Counted from the first letter of the stretch, positions 25,708-34,719 are shown. The stretch: 64,000 bases of DNA from Cutibacterium namnetense (GCF_001642025.1 NZ_LWHO01000003.1:225279-289278), one strand, 5' to 3'. A program made the numbers and translations. The notes: generated from the sequence alone by a model not told the origin.

Positions 25708-26412
25708 ATGAACATTACCGATCTCAACGGAATCGTCATCGTTACCGGAACCGACACCGACGTCGGCAAGACTGTCACTACCGCGGTTATCGCCTCAGCG
25801 CTGAAACAAGCTGGCAAAGACGTCACCATCATCAAGCCGTACCAAACCGGTCTGGCGCCCGACGAACCCGGCGATGTCCACGACGCTGGACGACTCGCCG
25901 GCATCGACACTGACAACCTGTTGGAATACGTGCGCTGCCCCGAGCCGCTGGCCCCGACTACCTCTGCTGCTCGGGCCGGGATGATCATTCCCTCCGTCGA
26001 AGAGGTCGCAACCCGCATCCTCGTCGATTCCGACGGTCACGACGTCACCGTCATTGAAGGAGCCGGCGGCGTCCTCGTCGGCTTGGACAATGACGGGTCC
26101 GGAGTCCTCGACCTCATGGATGCTCTTACTCGGCGTGGGCACGAGCCCCACGTCATCGTTGCCGTCCGCTCGGTGCTCGGTACCCTCAACCACACTGGTT
26201 TGACTTGCAGTGCCATTCGCGACCGGGGGCATCAGGTCGACGCCGTCGTTATCGGCTCCTGGCCGGTCGACCCCGACCTTGCCGAGAGGTGCAACCTCGA
26301 AGAAATTGAGGATGCCGCCGGGGCCCCGCTGGCCGGAGTCATCCCCGCTGGCATTGGTAGGGATCCCGAAGCTATTCAGCAGACGGCTAGGGATTTTGGA
26401 CAGACCCAGTGA
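25708..26412 (+). CDS. bioD: dethiobiotin synthetase
   Basis: ATP-dependent closure of the ureido ring that makes dethiobiotin from DAPA; 234 residues. The P-loop GTDTDVGKT lies near the N-terminus, followed by IKPYQTGL (substrate-binding lysine) and VIEGAGGVLVGL. ATG 25708 follows AGGA. Its stop overlaps the start of the APC permease by four bases, so the two are translationally coupled. bioF and bioB are not in this window. Confidence 0.94.
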   Translation: MNITDLNGIVIVTGTDTDVGKTVTTAVIASALKQAGKDVTIIKPYQTGLAPDEPGDVHDAGRLAGIDTDNLLEYVRCPEPLAPTTSAARAGMIIPSVEEVATRILVDSDGHDVTVIEGAGGVLVGLDNDGSGVLDLMDALTRRGHEPHVIVAVRSVLGTLNHTGLTCSAIRDRGHQVDAVVIGSWPVDPDLAERCNLEEIEDAAGAPLAGVIPAGIGRDPEAIQQTARDFGQTQ

Positions 26413-27770
26413 GCGCAACCCTCGCTGCGGACTCTCGGTTGGAGGACTTGGGCTACCAGCCCAGCCTGAACCGTCAGCTGTCCTTTGGATCGCTGCTGGT
26501 CTACGGGCTGCTCTTCTTCGTCCCAATGGCCCCGGTGGCCGTCTTCGGGCCGGTGGTTAACCGTTCCGGGGGCGTGCCGGTGTTGGTGTATCTGGTAGCA
26601 GCAGCCGTTATGGGGTTATCGGCGATCAGTTATCGCGAGATGGCTTTGCGCTTCCCGGTAGCAGGATCGGTTTACGGGTATACCCGTTTCTCCCTGGGGC
26701 GCACCCCAGGATTCATCGCCGGATGGCTCATCCTGCTCGACTACATCCTTATGCCCGCACTGCTTACAGTGCTCTCGGCTGTCGCCCTGGCCCATATCTG
26801 GCCCAGCGTCCCCATGGGGATCTTCGCCCTCGTTTTTGTGCTCGCCGCTATGGCACTCAACCTGCAGGGTGTGAATGTTACGACGCGGGTGGGCATCGTG
26901 CTGTTGGCCATCCAGCTCGCCACGATCGCGTTCTTTCTGGTGTGCGTTGGACGAGGGTTGGTCAGCGGAGACGTTGTCTGGAGTTGGCACGCACTGTGGC
27001 GGCCAGGAACGTCGTGGCCCTCGGTAGCGTCCGCGGTGTCTATTGCGGCGCTGAGTTATCTAGGGTTCGACGCCGTTGCCACTCTCAACGAGGAAGCTCG
27101 TGGCGGAGGCCGTGCCGTCGGCATAGCCACCCTCGCCCTTGTCGGCCTGCTTGCCTTCTTGTTCGGGGTTCAGGTGATGGCTGCTGGATTGGTTTCGGAT
27201 ACCGCTCATTTCGCTCCCGGTGGGGCGACTAACCGGGCCTTCTATCACGCCGTTGACACGGTCTGCCCGGCATGGTTTACTCCGGTCTTCACCGTCGTCA
27301 ACGCCTTCGTCGCTATCTTTGCCTGCCTGGTGGTTGCTCATTCCTCAACGGCCCGGCTGATTTTCGCGATGGCTCGTGACAGGGTCATGCCTGCGGTACT
27401 GTCGCATACTAATTCCAAGGGCGTCCCGTGGGTGGCCATCGTCGTTGTGACGGTCGTTACCGCGATCCTGGCTGTCACCTTTGATTGCCACGTCGAGGTC
27501 ATGACGACCCTAGTGACGTTCGGGGCCCTTTCCAGCTATGTCATGCTGCATGCTGACGTCATTGCCCAGTGCATCGTTAAAGAAAAGTCACACAAGTGGG
27601 TGCGTCATCTCATCGTCCCGATCCTCGGCGCGCTCACCCTTCTGGTTGCTTTGGCCAAGACTGAAGAGATGACCCGAATGGTGGGACTGAGCTGGCTCGC
27701 AGTGGGAATCAGTGGCGCGGTTATTGCTCGAATGCGTCATTCATGTCACGTGGGCACTCGGGCACCCTGA
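26409..27770 (+). CDS. APC-superfamily permease coupled to bioD
   Basis: A 453-residue membrane protein with about 12 segments. The first 20 residues are hydrophilic, then LVYGLLFFVPMAPVAVFGPV, FPVAGSVYGYTRFSLGRTPG, the conserved SIAALSYLGFDAVATLNEEA motif of APC permeases, and STARLIFAMARDRVMP. GTG 26409 overlaps the bioD stop (GTGA). Because it is co-translated with bioD in a bioA-bioD unit, a biotin vitamer such as KAPA or DAPA is a likely substrate; the yeast Bio5 KAPA/DAPA permease also belongs to the APC superfamily. A general amino-acid substrate remains possible. No ribosome-binding site independent of bioD is evident. Confidence 0.85.
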   Translation: MSATLAADSRLEDLGYQPSLNRQLSFGSLLVYGLLFFVPMAPVAVFGPVVNRSGGVPVLVYLVAAAVMGLSAISYREMALRFPVAGSVYGYTRFSLGRTPGFIAGWLILLDYILMPALLTVLSAVALAHIWPSVPMGIFALVFVLAAMALNLQGVNVTTRVGIVLLAIQLATIAFFLVCVGRGLVSGDVVWSWHALWRPGTSWPSVASAVSIAALSYLGFDAVATLNEEARGGGRAVGIATLALVGLLAFLFGVQVMAAGLVSDTAHFAPGGATNRAFYHAVDTVCPAWFTPVFTVVNAFVAIFACLVVAHSSTARLIFAMARDRVMPAVLSHTNSKGVPWVAIVVVTVVTAILAVTFDCHVEVMTTLVTFGALSSYVMLHADVIAQCIVKEKSHKWVRHLIVPILGALTLLVALAKTEEMTRMVGLSWLAVGISGAVIARMRHSCHVGTRAP

Positions 27771-27789
27771 CGACGCCACTGCCTAGCGG

Positions 27790-27810
27790 GGCGTCCAATG
27801 GCTAGACGCC
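27790..27810 (+). terminator. hairpin after the APC permease
   Basis: GGCGTC (27790-27795) pairs with GACGCC (27805-27810), 20 bases after the permease stop. There is no T-run. Confidence 0.45.
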
Positions 27811-27883
27811 ATAACAATGGCCTCGTAGGGAGCACGGTAAGATGCCGACGTGCGTTTTACCCGGTAAGGTGATCACTCGTGTC

Positions 27884-27957
27884 GGGGCGTTAGCTCAGCA
27901 GGTCAGAGCAGGGGACTCATAATCCCTGGGTCGCGGGTTCGAGCCCCGCACGCCCCA
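27884..27957 (+). tRNA. tRNA-Met (anticodon CAT)
   Basis: A 74-base cloverleaf. The acceptor stem GGGGCGT pairs with ACGCCCC, the D-arm is GCTCAGCAGGTCAGAGC, the anticodon loop CTCATAA has CAT at 27918-27920, and the T-arm is GGGTTCGAGCCCC-like. The acceptor begins with a perfect G-C pair and the anticodon stem lacks the three G-C pairs of initiators, which points to elongator tRNA-Met. A lysidine-modified tRNA-Ile with the same anticodon cannot be fully excluded. CCA is not encoded completely. Confidence 0.93.
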
Positions 27958-28017
27958 CCGCGAACTTCATAGCTGCCGTTCGGTAATCTTCCGGAAAGAT
28001 CCTCGACCCGGCGTGAA

Positions 28018-28815
28018 TTACCCCAGCAGGGATCGTATCTGCCGTCCCACCGCCGACTCGTCGTGGTTGCCGATGATGGTGAATCCACGGTCGCGCAGCA
28101 TGGGATGGGCGTCGGAGACAATGTATGGGTATCCCACCAATTCCAGCATGGTGAGATCGTTCGGCATATCCCCGAAGGCAGCCGCGTCTGACGGATCAAT
28201 GCTGAGGTCAGCACAGACCTGTTTGAGGGAAGCTCCCTTAGAGACTCCGAGTGCCGTAATCTCCACAAGACCGTCAGCCATGGTCGCGGAGAAGGTCGTT
28301 GTACCGCGATCACCGACGATGGGTTTGACGACCTTGAATAGCTCGTCGCTGGGAAAGCCGAAGGTCCGCACCAGCAGCTTAACGACGCGGTAATCGTCTC
28401 CCAAGAAGCGCTCGATCTGGCCTTCACCGTCTGGCGGGCCGCTGATCTGCCAGCGGTCGAAGCCCTCTTCGGAGAACCACCGGGTGGCCTCTTCGATGCA
28501 AAACAGCGCGCGTGGGAGCGCCTTGCGGACGTCGCAGACGATGTCGGTGACCGTCTGCGGAGCTATGTACACGTCGTGCAGAACCGTTCCGGTAGCGGCA
28601 TCGACGCTCACCGCTCCGTTGGAAGCCAACAATGTGGGATGAATGGACCGGAATGGGTCGAGCACCGTCAGCCAGCGATAAGGACGTCCGGTAGCGAAGA
28701 CGACGTGCACGCCGACGTCCGCAGCAGCGAGTATGGCCTCGGTGTTCTCGGCACTGGGCATCTTGTCGGCGCCCAGGAAGGTGCCGTCCAGATCAGTGGC
28801 AATGAGCGCAACCAT
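28018..28815 (-). CDS. Cof-type HAD phosphatase
   Basis: A 265-residue HAD hydrolase of the Cof/YidA subfamily. Motif I is LIATDLDGTFLG, motif II lies in VVFATGRPYRW, and motif IV is AAFGDMPNDLTMLELVGYPY; VSKGASLKQVC supplies the motif III lysine. These enzymes usually dephosphorylate small metabolites such as sugar phosphates or PLP; the substrate here is not predictable. It follows a membrane-protein gene with a one-base overlap (TAATG), so the two are cotranscribed. Confidence 0.88.
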   Translation of the reverse strand: MVALIATDLDGTFLGADKMPSAENTEAILAAADVGVHVVFATGRPYRWLTVLDPFRSIHPTLLASNGAVSVDAATGTVLHDVYIAPQTVTDIVCDVRKALPRALFCIEEATRWFSEEGFDRWQISGPPDGEGQIERFLGDDYRVVKLLVRTFGFPSDELFKVVKPIVGDRGTTTFSATMADGLVEITALGVSKGASLKQVCADLSIDPSDAAAFGDMPNDLTMLELVGYPYIVSDAHPMLRDRGFTIIGNHDESAVGRQIRSLLG

Positions 28816-29708
28816 TACAGCCTCCCTCGTCCAGTCGGCGATCCCGACGAGGTGCCGGTGCCTGCACTTGGCGACTGCATTGACGGGGTGCGCGACGGTG
28901 ACATCGACGGATTATTCGACGGTGTGGCAGACCGGCTAGGGCTCTTCGAGGGGCTCGGTGATTTGCGCCTGGTAGACGGCGACGTGCTTTGCCCCGAGCT
29001 CTGGCTTGGGGTGGGACGTGAGGAGCTATTTGTCGAGCTACTCGACGATGCCGATGTCGGGACCGGGGGAGGCGGGGGAGACGGCGGCACATTTTGGAAT
29101 AGCAACACCGCGATGAGCAAACCTGTCAACGCGATGAAAAGGGTGAGTAACCAAGCGACCACGGTGGTCGACCAACCAGCTTTGTCTCGACGACCTGGCC
29201 ATGGTAACGGCCAAGTGCGGACTCGGCCCGTGGCGGTGTCGTCGATCCAATGCAAACGGAAGTTCGGGCCAGCTGCCGGGGCCCCGGACATAGCCGACAT
29301 GTCGACGGTGCCGAGGATCCGTCGCGCCTCTGCCAGAGCAGCACGTGAGCCATCATTGACCAAGGCGACCCAGGGGGCCAACGATGGACCATCGTTTTCG
29401 GGGCCGGTGGCAGGGCGGTACAACCTACTGAGCCGACCTGTGTTCTGTCCGGCGCCACCGCGGGCAATAACAGTCTCAGAATGGAGATGATTGACCTCGC
29501 CTGCAAGCCGGTCCCAGGAGGCGGGATCACTGGCTGCACCATGTGACAGCACGATCACCAGGACAGCCTGGCCGTCGTCGTCATGAGCGGAAAACACCGT
29601 GCCTGACGGCATGGCTAGAACACGGGCGTCGAGCCAGAACTCGTCGACCCGCGGTGGGTCAGACGGTTGCAGGGGTAATGCCTCAGGAGGCCACGAATTA
29701 CTCGACAT
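28815..29708 (-). CDS. single-pass membrane protein with proline/serine-rich tail
   Basis: A 297-residue protein I do not recognise. About 180 residues form a soluble N-terminal domain (SSNSWPPEALPLQPSDPPRV start, with VDEFWLDARVLAM and ARRILGTV), followed by one hydrophobic segment near 185-207 (WLLTLFIALTGLLIAVLLF). The last 90 residues are almost entirely Ser, Pro, Thr and Lys, including a run of prolines directly after the membrane. With the positive side facing the N-domain, the tail is probably outside the membrane. It is divergent from the MoxR operon (151-base gap) and co-transcribed with a HAD phosphatase. A cell-wall or envelope role is inference only. Confidence 0.75.
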   Translation of the reverse strand: MSSNSWPPEALPLQPSDPPRVDEFWLDARVLAMPSGTVFSAHDDDGQAVLVIVLSHGAASDPASWDRLAGEVNHLHSETVIARGGAGQNTGRLSRLYRPATGPENDGPSLAPWVALVNDGSRAALAEARRILGTVDMSAMSGAPAAGPNFRLHWIDDTATGRVRTWPLPWPGRRDKAGWSTTVVAWLLTLFIALTGLLIAVLLFQNVPPSPPPPPVPTSASSSSSTNSSSRPTPSQSSGQSTSPSTRRKSPSPSKSPSRSATPSNNPSMSPSRTPSMQSPSAGTGTSSGSPTGRGRL

Positions 29709-29859
29709 CGTCTACTATCTCACCACATTTGAACCACGACCTCCGAACGACGGGTGTTCGCCTGCGTTGGTCCTTCGCTGTTCTTGGGCTGTGTCACTGT
29801 CACGGTATCGTGAGTGCGGGCCCGTCCCGGGTCTTGCACAAGCCAGGCAGGAGACGTCA

Positions 29860-30978
29860 GTGAGCACCCAGCATTACTCGGATGGTCAGGACATCGGTAA
29901 GGGCAATCAGGACGCCCCGATGTCGAACGACGAGGCAGCCCGCCTCATCGGTCAGGCCATCGGACAAGTACAGCGGGTCATCGTTGGCCAGGAGCGCATG
30001 GTAGAGCAGCTCATGGTTGGGGTGCTTGCCAAGGGGCACATCCTCCTCGAGGGTGTGCCAGGCGTCGCTAAAACCCTTGCCGTGCGCTCGTTTGCGACCG
30101 TTTTAGGCGGCGGCTTCGCACGAGTCCAGTTCACCCCCGACCTTGTTCCTTCTGACATCGTCGGTACTCGTATCTACTCGGCATCGAAGGAAAACTTCGA
30201 TATCGAGCTCGGTCCAGTTTTCGTGAACTTCGTGCTGGCCGACGAGATTAACCGAGCTCCCGCAAAGGTGCAGTCGGCCATGCTAGAACTCATGGCTGAA
30301 AAACAGGTGTCGATCGCAGGGCAGACCTTCCCTGCACCGCACCCATTCAGCGTCATCGCTACCCAGAACCCGGTGGAATCGGAGGGCGTCTACCCGCTCC
30401 CCGAGGCGCAGCGCGATCGCTTCTTGCTTAAAATCGATGTCCCTTATCCGCGTGGAAACGAGGAGTTTGAGATCCTGCGCCGGATGAGCGTCAAGGCTCC
30501 TCGACCTCAGCAAGTGTTGACACCTGAGGCTGTCGTTGCCTTGCAAGATATGGCTTCCGACGTCTTCGTACACAACCTCGTCGCTGAGTACGTCGTGCGT
30601 CTGGTGTTGGCCACTCGCAATCCTGGCGACTTCGGGATGCCTGACCTCGCCAACGTCATCCAGATTGGTTGTTCCCCTCGTGCCACTCTCGGTTTGGTCG
30701 CAGCGGCGCGAGCTCTGGCGCTGATCCACGGTCGCGATTACGTCCTTCCGACCGACGTCCAGGCCGTAGCCGTCGATGTTATGGCGCACCGCTTGGTGCT
30801 CAGTTTTGACGCTATTGCTGACAACGTGTCCGCTTCCGACGCCATCGCGAGGGTTGTTGCCATGGTGCCGCCGCCGACCCCGGTGTGGAACGAGGAGCAG
30901 CGTCAGACTACTCAGCACAATTACCCCGACAATCCGGGCCAGTATCCTGCTCCGACGGCTCCGCCCGCTCAGTTCTGA
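29860..30978 (+). CDS. MoxR-family AAA+ ATPase
   Basis: A 372-residue AAA+ chaperone-like ATPase. Walker A is LLEGVPGVAKTL, Walker B is VLADEINRAPAKVQSAML, and sensor 1 is SVIATQNPVESEGVYPLPEA; the C-terminal tail is rich in Pro and Gln. MoxR proteins act with VWA proteins to mature or assemble other complexes. GTG 29860 follows CAGGAG; the frame is open to 29599 but that stretch is inside the divergent promoter region. It heads an operon with DUF58 and two VWA genes. Confidence 0.93.
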   Translation: MSTQHYSDGQDIGKGNQDAPMSNDEAARLIGQAIGQVQRVIVGQERMVEQLMVGVLAKGHILLEGVPGVAKTLAVRSFATVLGGGFARVQFTPDLVPSDIVGTRIYSASKENFDIELGPVFVNFVLADEINRAPAKVQSAMLELMAEKQVSIAGQTFPAPHPFSVIATQNPVESEGVYPLPEAQRDRFLLKIDVPYPRGNEEFEILRRMSVKAPRPQQVLTPEAVVALQDMASDVFVHNLVAEYVVRLVLATRNPGDFGMPDLANVIQIGCSPRATLGLVAAARALALIHGRDYVLPTDVQAVAVDVMAHRLVLSFDAIADNVSASDAIARVVAMVPPPTPVWNEEQRQTTQHNYPDNPGQYPAPTAPPAQF

Positions 30979-30988
30979 GGCGTCCGTG

Positions 30989-32032
30989 ATGACGCGACCG
31001 ACATTCCGCGATCCGCAGCCATCGTCAGTGGCGCAGACGCTGGTGAGTCCGCCCACGGGGGCGACCCTGCCGCTCAACCAGCTTGCCCCTGAGGCGGCGC
31101 TGCGACGATTGGAACTCACGATCGTGCGCCGGTTGGAGGGATTCCTCCATGGTGATCACCTGGGTCTGTTGCCCGGGGCTGGGGCTGACGTCAACGACGC
31201 CCGTCCTTACGAACCCGGTCAAGACGATGTGCGCATGATGGATTGGGCTGTCACAGCCCGCACTACCGTCCCGCATGTGCGCGAGACCATTGCCGACCGC
31301 GAACTCGAGGTGTGGGCGCTTCTCGACGTCACCGGCTCCATGAACTGGGGCACGGTATCCATGACGAAACGGGACTTAGGTATCGCCGCGATCGCCACCA
31401 TTGGTTTCCTCTCCCAGCGAATGGGAGATCGTTTTGGTGGGGTCATTATGCGCCCCGATTCGGTGCGCCGCCTGCCTGCCCGATCCGGGCGAACAGCTCT
31501 CTACGGGCTGCTGCGCTCGATGCTTACTGAGCCGATAGTTGCCGACAACGCTCCCGCACAGATGACTTTGGCTAACGGTATCGAAAACCTCGCGGCCTCG
31601 GGAAGGCGTCGCGGTATGAAGGTCGTCGTTTCTGACTTCCTGTCTCCCGGTGACGATGCTCTGGACCCCAACGATCGTCCGGAGTGGGAACGATCCCTGC
31701 GTCGGCTATCGGTGCGAAACCAGGTGTTGTGCATCGAAATCGTCGACGCTGCTGAGCTGGACTTTCCCGACGTGGGTGACGTTATGGTCCGAGACCCAGA
31801 AACGTCTTTCGCTCACTACGTCAATACTGCCGACAGGGCTACCCGCGAGCGGATGAATGCTGCTTCCCGGGCCCAGCGCGAGCGCATCTCAGCGGCTATC
31901 CGACGGGCGGGTGCTGGGCACCTGCAGCTGCGCACCGACTCAGACTGGGTTACCGATATCGCGCGCTTCGTCCTCGGATATCGGCGCACAGCTGCGATGT
32001 TGCATCAGCCGCCTCAGGGGGTGACGAAGTGA
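30989..32032 (+). CDS. DUF58 (VWA-like) protein
   Basis: A 347-residue cytoplasmic protein. The DUF58 core motif region is recognisable (LGLLPGAGADVNDARPYEPG, then RMMDWAVTARTTVPHVRE), followed by a VWA-like segment LLDVTGSMNWG resembling a MIDAS metal site and VVVSDFLSPGDDAL. DUF58 proteins are regular partners of MoxR ATPases. Start is ATG 30989 or GTG 30986; GAGG precedes it. It lies 10 bases after moxR, and its stop overlaps the next gene by four bases. Confidence 0.9.
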   Translation: MTRPTFRDPQPSSVAQTLVSPPTGATLPLNQLAPEAALRRLELTIVRRLEGFLHGDHLGLLPGAGADVNDARPYEPGQDDVRMMDWAVTARTTVPHVRETIADRELEVWALLDVTGSMNWGTVSMTKRDLGIAAIATIGFLSQRMGDRFGGVIMRPDSVRRLPARSGRTALYGLLRSMLTEPIVADNAPAQMTLANGIENLAASGRRRGMKVVVSDFLSPGDDALDPNDRPEWERSLRRLSVRNQVLCIEIVDAAELDFPDVGDVMVRDPETSFAHYVNTADRATRERMNAASRAQRERISAAIRRAGAGHLQLRTDSDWVTDIARFVLGYRRTAAMLHQPPQGVTK

Positions 32033-32997
32033 CGCCGCTCTTTCTTGGCCTACCCGAGGTCAAGTCGCCGTGGGTACTGTGGTTCTTGCTGCTCGTCCCG
32101 GTGCTGCTGGTTTCCTACATCTGGGCCTTGCATCGCAGTCGTTCCACGGCAATGAGGTTTACCAATACCGCCATTCTTGGCGCGGTGATGAGTAAGCAGC
32201 CGCAGTGGAAGAGGCACATCGCCGTCGCCGCCGCTTTGCTATGCGTGGCAACTACCACTGTTGCATGGGCTCGGCCGATGGGCACCGAGCAGGTGCCACG
32301 CGATCGAGCCACTATCGTTGTCGCCATCGACTCATCCCTGTCGATGAAAGCTGATGACGTTTCCCCCAACCGTCTCGCTGCAGCCAAGGCCAAGGCCAAG
32401 GATTTCATCACTAGTCTTCCGACCGGATTCAATGTCGCCGTGGTGAGCATTTCTGAGCATCCGGAGATCCGGATGCCACCGTCGACCGACCGACCCACCG
32501 TGTTGCGAGCTGTCGACGGGATCGAGCTGCAGGACGGCACTGCGCTGGGCGGTGCCATCGATAAATCCCTTGAGGCTGTCAAGATGGCTCCCGGGGAGTC
32601 TAAGGATCCGGCTCCGGCCGCCATTGTCATGCTCAGCGACGGCGGTAATACGCAGGGTGGTTCTCCCCTGGTGGCGGCCAACCACGCTGCCGCGGCCAAG
32701 GTGCCGGTGTACACCATCGCCTTTGGCACCGAGACCGGGTATGTCGACCTTGATGGGCAGCGAGAGAGGGTTGCACCCGATACCAAACTGTTATCTGCTA
32801 TCGCTGACCGTACTAACGCCAAGTCATGGACCGCTGACTCGGCGGACAAGCTCCAGGAGGTTTATAGGCAGGTGCACTCTTCGGTGGGTTACGAACCGGT
32901 CAGAAAGGAGGTGACGGCAACGTGGGCTTTCTACGCCTTCTGCTTTGCCGTCGTCTCTGGGCTGGCCACCTTGTCCGTGGCGGTGAGATGGCCATGA
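32029..32997 (+). CDS. membrane-anchored VWA-domain protein 1
   Basis: A 322-residue Bat-like protein. Two N-terminal hydrophobic segments (VLWFLLLVPVLLVSYIW, and one near 55-75) are followed by the VWA domain with a complete DxSxS MIDAS motif (VVAIDSSLSMKADD), and a C-terminal membrane segment (TWAFYAFCFAVVSGLATL). The VWA domain should therefore face the outside, or the cytoplasm, depending on topology; related BatA proteins keep it in the periplasm. GTG 32029 overlaps the DUF58 stop. The next gene is a paralogue. Confidence 0.9.
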   Translation: MTPLFLGLPEVKSPWVLWFLLLVPVLLVSYIWALHRSRSTAMRFTNTAILGAVMSKQPQWKRHIAVAAALLCVATTTVAWARPMGTEQVPRDRATIVVAIDSSLSMKADDVSPNRLAAAKAKAKDFITSLPTGFNVAVVSISEHPEIRMPPSTDRPTVLRAVDGIELQDGTALGGAIDKSLEAVKMAPGESKDPAPAAIVMLSDGGNTQGGSPLVAANHAAAAKVPVYTIAFGTETGYVDLDGQRERVAPDTKLLSAIADRTNAKSWTADSADKLQEVYRQVHSSVGYEPVRKEVTATWAFYAFCFAVVSGLATLSVAVRWP

Positions 32998-33950
32998 TGA
33001 CCCTGATTGCTTTTGGACGTCCCGGACGACTATGGTGGCTGCTGGTGCCCGGGATCTTCCTTGCCGTCTACCTTGTAGTAGTGATGTGGCGTCGTCAGCC
33101 ACACGAGGGCCCGAATGAGTTGAAGCGGTTTCTACCTAGCTCGCGGCCCTGGAAGCAGCATCTGGCGATGGGGCTGTCAGTACTCTCGATGGCTACCATG
33201 GTGCTGGCATTCGCCCAGCCAAAGGCCTACCACGATGTGCCCAGAGATCGAGCTACCGTCGTTGTTGCCATTGACGTGTCGCGCTCAATGGTGGCAACCG
33301 ACGTCGAGCCCTCCCGACTTTCTGCTGCTAAAACCGCCGCGAAGGATTTCCTGGGCGATTTGCCGCCGCGGTTCAATGTCTCCTTGGTGAAGTTCGCGGC
33401 ATCCGCTCAGGTCGTGGTACCCCCTACGACCGATCGTGCTGCGGTATCGACCGCGATCGCAAACCTTCAGGTGCTGCCGTCTACCGCAATCGGCGAGGGG
33501 ATATATTCCTCCCTCAACGCCCTCAAACTGGTGCCAGACGATCCGAAGCATCCCAGGGAGAAGCCGCCCGCGGCGATCGTGCTCCTTTCTGACGGGGCGA
33601 CCAATGTTGGCCGTCCTTCTCTTGAAGCGGCCAAAGAAGCGGGACGCCAGCACGTGCCGGTGTACACCATCGCTTACGGCACCGCGGGCGGATACGTCGT
33701 CGAAGGCGGCCAGCGCCAGCCTGTTCCTGTCAACCACTATGAGTTGGCGGCGGTAGCGAAGGCCTCTGGCGGTGAAAAGTTCTCCGCAGAATCTTTGGGG
33801 CAGTTGTCAGACGTCTACAAGTCAATCGCCCAGTCGGTGGGGTACGAGAAAGTTTTCGGGGAAGTGACTGATAAGTACGTCGGCGTTGCTTTAGCCCTCA
33901 TGGTGCTGACGGCAGCCTCCGTCATCACTTTGTGCGCCCGTTGGCCCTAA
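32994..33950 (+). CDS. membrane-anchored VWA-domain protein 2 (paralogue of the preceding gene)
   Basis: A 318-residue protein with the same architecture as its neighbour: N-terminal segments (LWWLLVPGIFLAVYLVVVMW), VWA with MIDAS motif VVAIDVSRSMVATDVEPSRL, matching VPVYTIAYGT, and a C-terminal membrane segment. The two share many blocks (PRDRAT, RLSAAKTAAKDF versus RLAAAKAKAKDF, and QSVGYEKV versus SSVGYEPV), so they arose by tandem duplication. ATG 32994 overlaps the preceding stop (ATGA); ATG 32988 is an alternative. Confidence 0.9.
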   Translation: MMTLIAFGRPGRLWWLLVPGIFLAVYLVVVMWRRQPHEGPNELKRFLPSSRPWKQHLAMGLSVLSMATMVLAFAQPKAYHDVPRDRATVVVAIDVSRSMVATDVEPSRLSAAKTAAKDFLGDLPPRFNVSLVKFAASAQVVVPPTTDRAAVSTAIANLQVLPSTAIGEGIYSSLNALKLVPDDPKHPREKPPAAIVLLSDGATNVGRPSLEAAKEAGRQHVPVYTIAYGTAGGYVVEGGQRQPVPVNHYELAAVAKASGGEKFSAESLGQLSDVYKSIAQSVGYEKVFGEVTDKYVGVALALMVLTAASVITLCARWP

Positions 33951-34002
33951 TTCCTCGTTTCGAGAGTAGATTCGTCGACGTCTTGGCAATAAGGAGTTTC
34001 CT

Positions 34003-34719
34003 ATGAGTGTCGCCGACAACGTATCGGCTGTGCGTGCCCGCATTGATGATGCCTGCCGAGCATGTGGTCGAGACCCCGGTGAGGTGTCGTTGCTGCCAGT
34101 CTCCAAAACCAAGCCTCCCAGCATGGTCGATGAGGCGTATCGAGCTGGCTACCGGCTTTTCGGCGAGAACAAAGTGCAAGACGCGCTTACAAAATCTGAG
34201 CTCATGGATGCCGACCACCCTGGATTGGAATGGTCCATCATCGGCGGCCTGCAGACCAACAAGGCCAAATACGTGGCACGCTTCGCCACCGAATTTCAGG
34301 CCCTCGATTCGCTGAAAGTTGCTCATGAACTCGACAAGAGGTTGCACAAGGAGGGACGTCAACTACGGGTATTAGTCCAGGTGAATTCCTCAGCTGAGCC
34401 CCAAAAATCTGGCATCGCTCCCGACGAAGCTGTTGACTTCGCCCGCGAGCTGGCCGCCTGCGACGCTCTCGATGTGCGTGGCCTTATGACGGTGGCTCGC
34501 AATAGTTCTGATCAGCGGGTCGTGGCCGACTGCTTTGACCTCGTCGTCGCAACTCGGGAGAAGCTGCGCCAGGAAGCGGGTGATATCAGCGACTGGTCCG
34601 AATTGTCCATGGGAATGTCAGGGGATCTGGAGATCGCCATTGCTCATGGTTCCACCCAGGTGCGTATCGGCACTGACATCTTCGGGGCTCGCGATCCGGC
34701 GCGGATATGGCGTTCGTGA
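34003..34719 (+). CDS. YggS-family PLP homeostasis protein
   Basis: A 238-residue alanine-racemase-fold PLP-binding protein. The PLP lysine is in LLPVSKTKPPSM, with RLFGENKVQDAL, WSIIGGLQTNKAKY (family consensus HFIGxLQxNK, with Ile-Gly-Gly), LVQVNSSAEPQKSG, and LSMGMSGDLEIAIAHGSTQV with the phosphate-binding site. These proteins buffer free PLP and have no known catalytic activity in vivo. ATG 34003 follows AAGGAG. In many actinobacteria it lies in the division cluster near ftsZ; here it is apart from it, next to DUF3145. Confidence 0.92.
   Translation: MSVADNVSAVRARIDDACRACGRDPGEVSLLPVSKTKPPSMVDEAYRAGYRLFGENKVQDALTKSELMDADHPGLEWSIIGGLQTNKAKYVARFATEFQALDSLKVAHELDKRLHKEGRQLRVLVQVNSSAEPQKSGIAPDEAVDFARELAACDALDVRGLMTVARNSSDQRVVADCFDLVVATREKLRQEAGDISDWSELSMGMSGDLEIAIAHGSTQVRIGTDIFGARDPARIWRS

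Noticed and set aside
29033-29060. Serine-encoding repeats in the proline/serine-tailed membrane protein gene as a CRISPR or tandem repeat array
   Set aside because: They are low-complexity codons for a Ser/Pro tail, with no regular spacer pattern.
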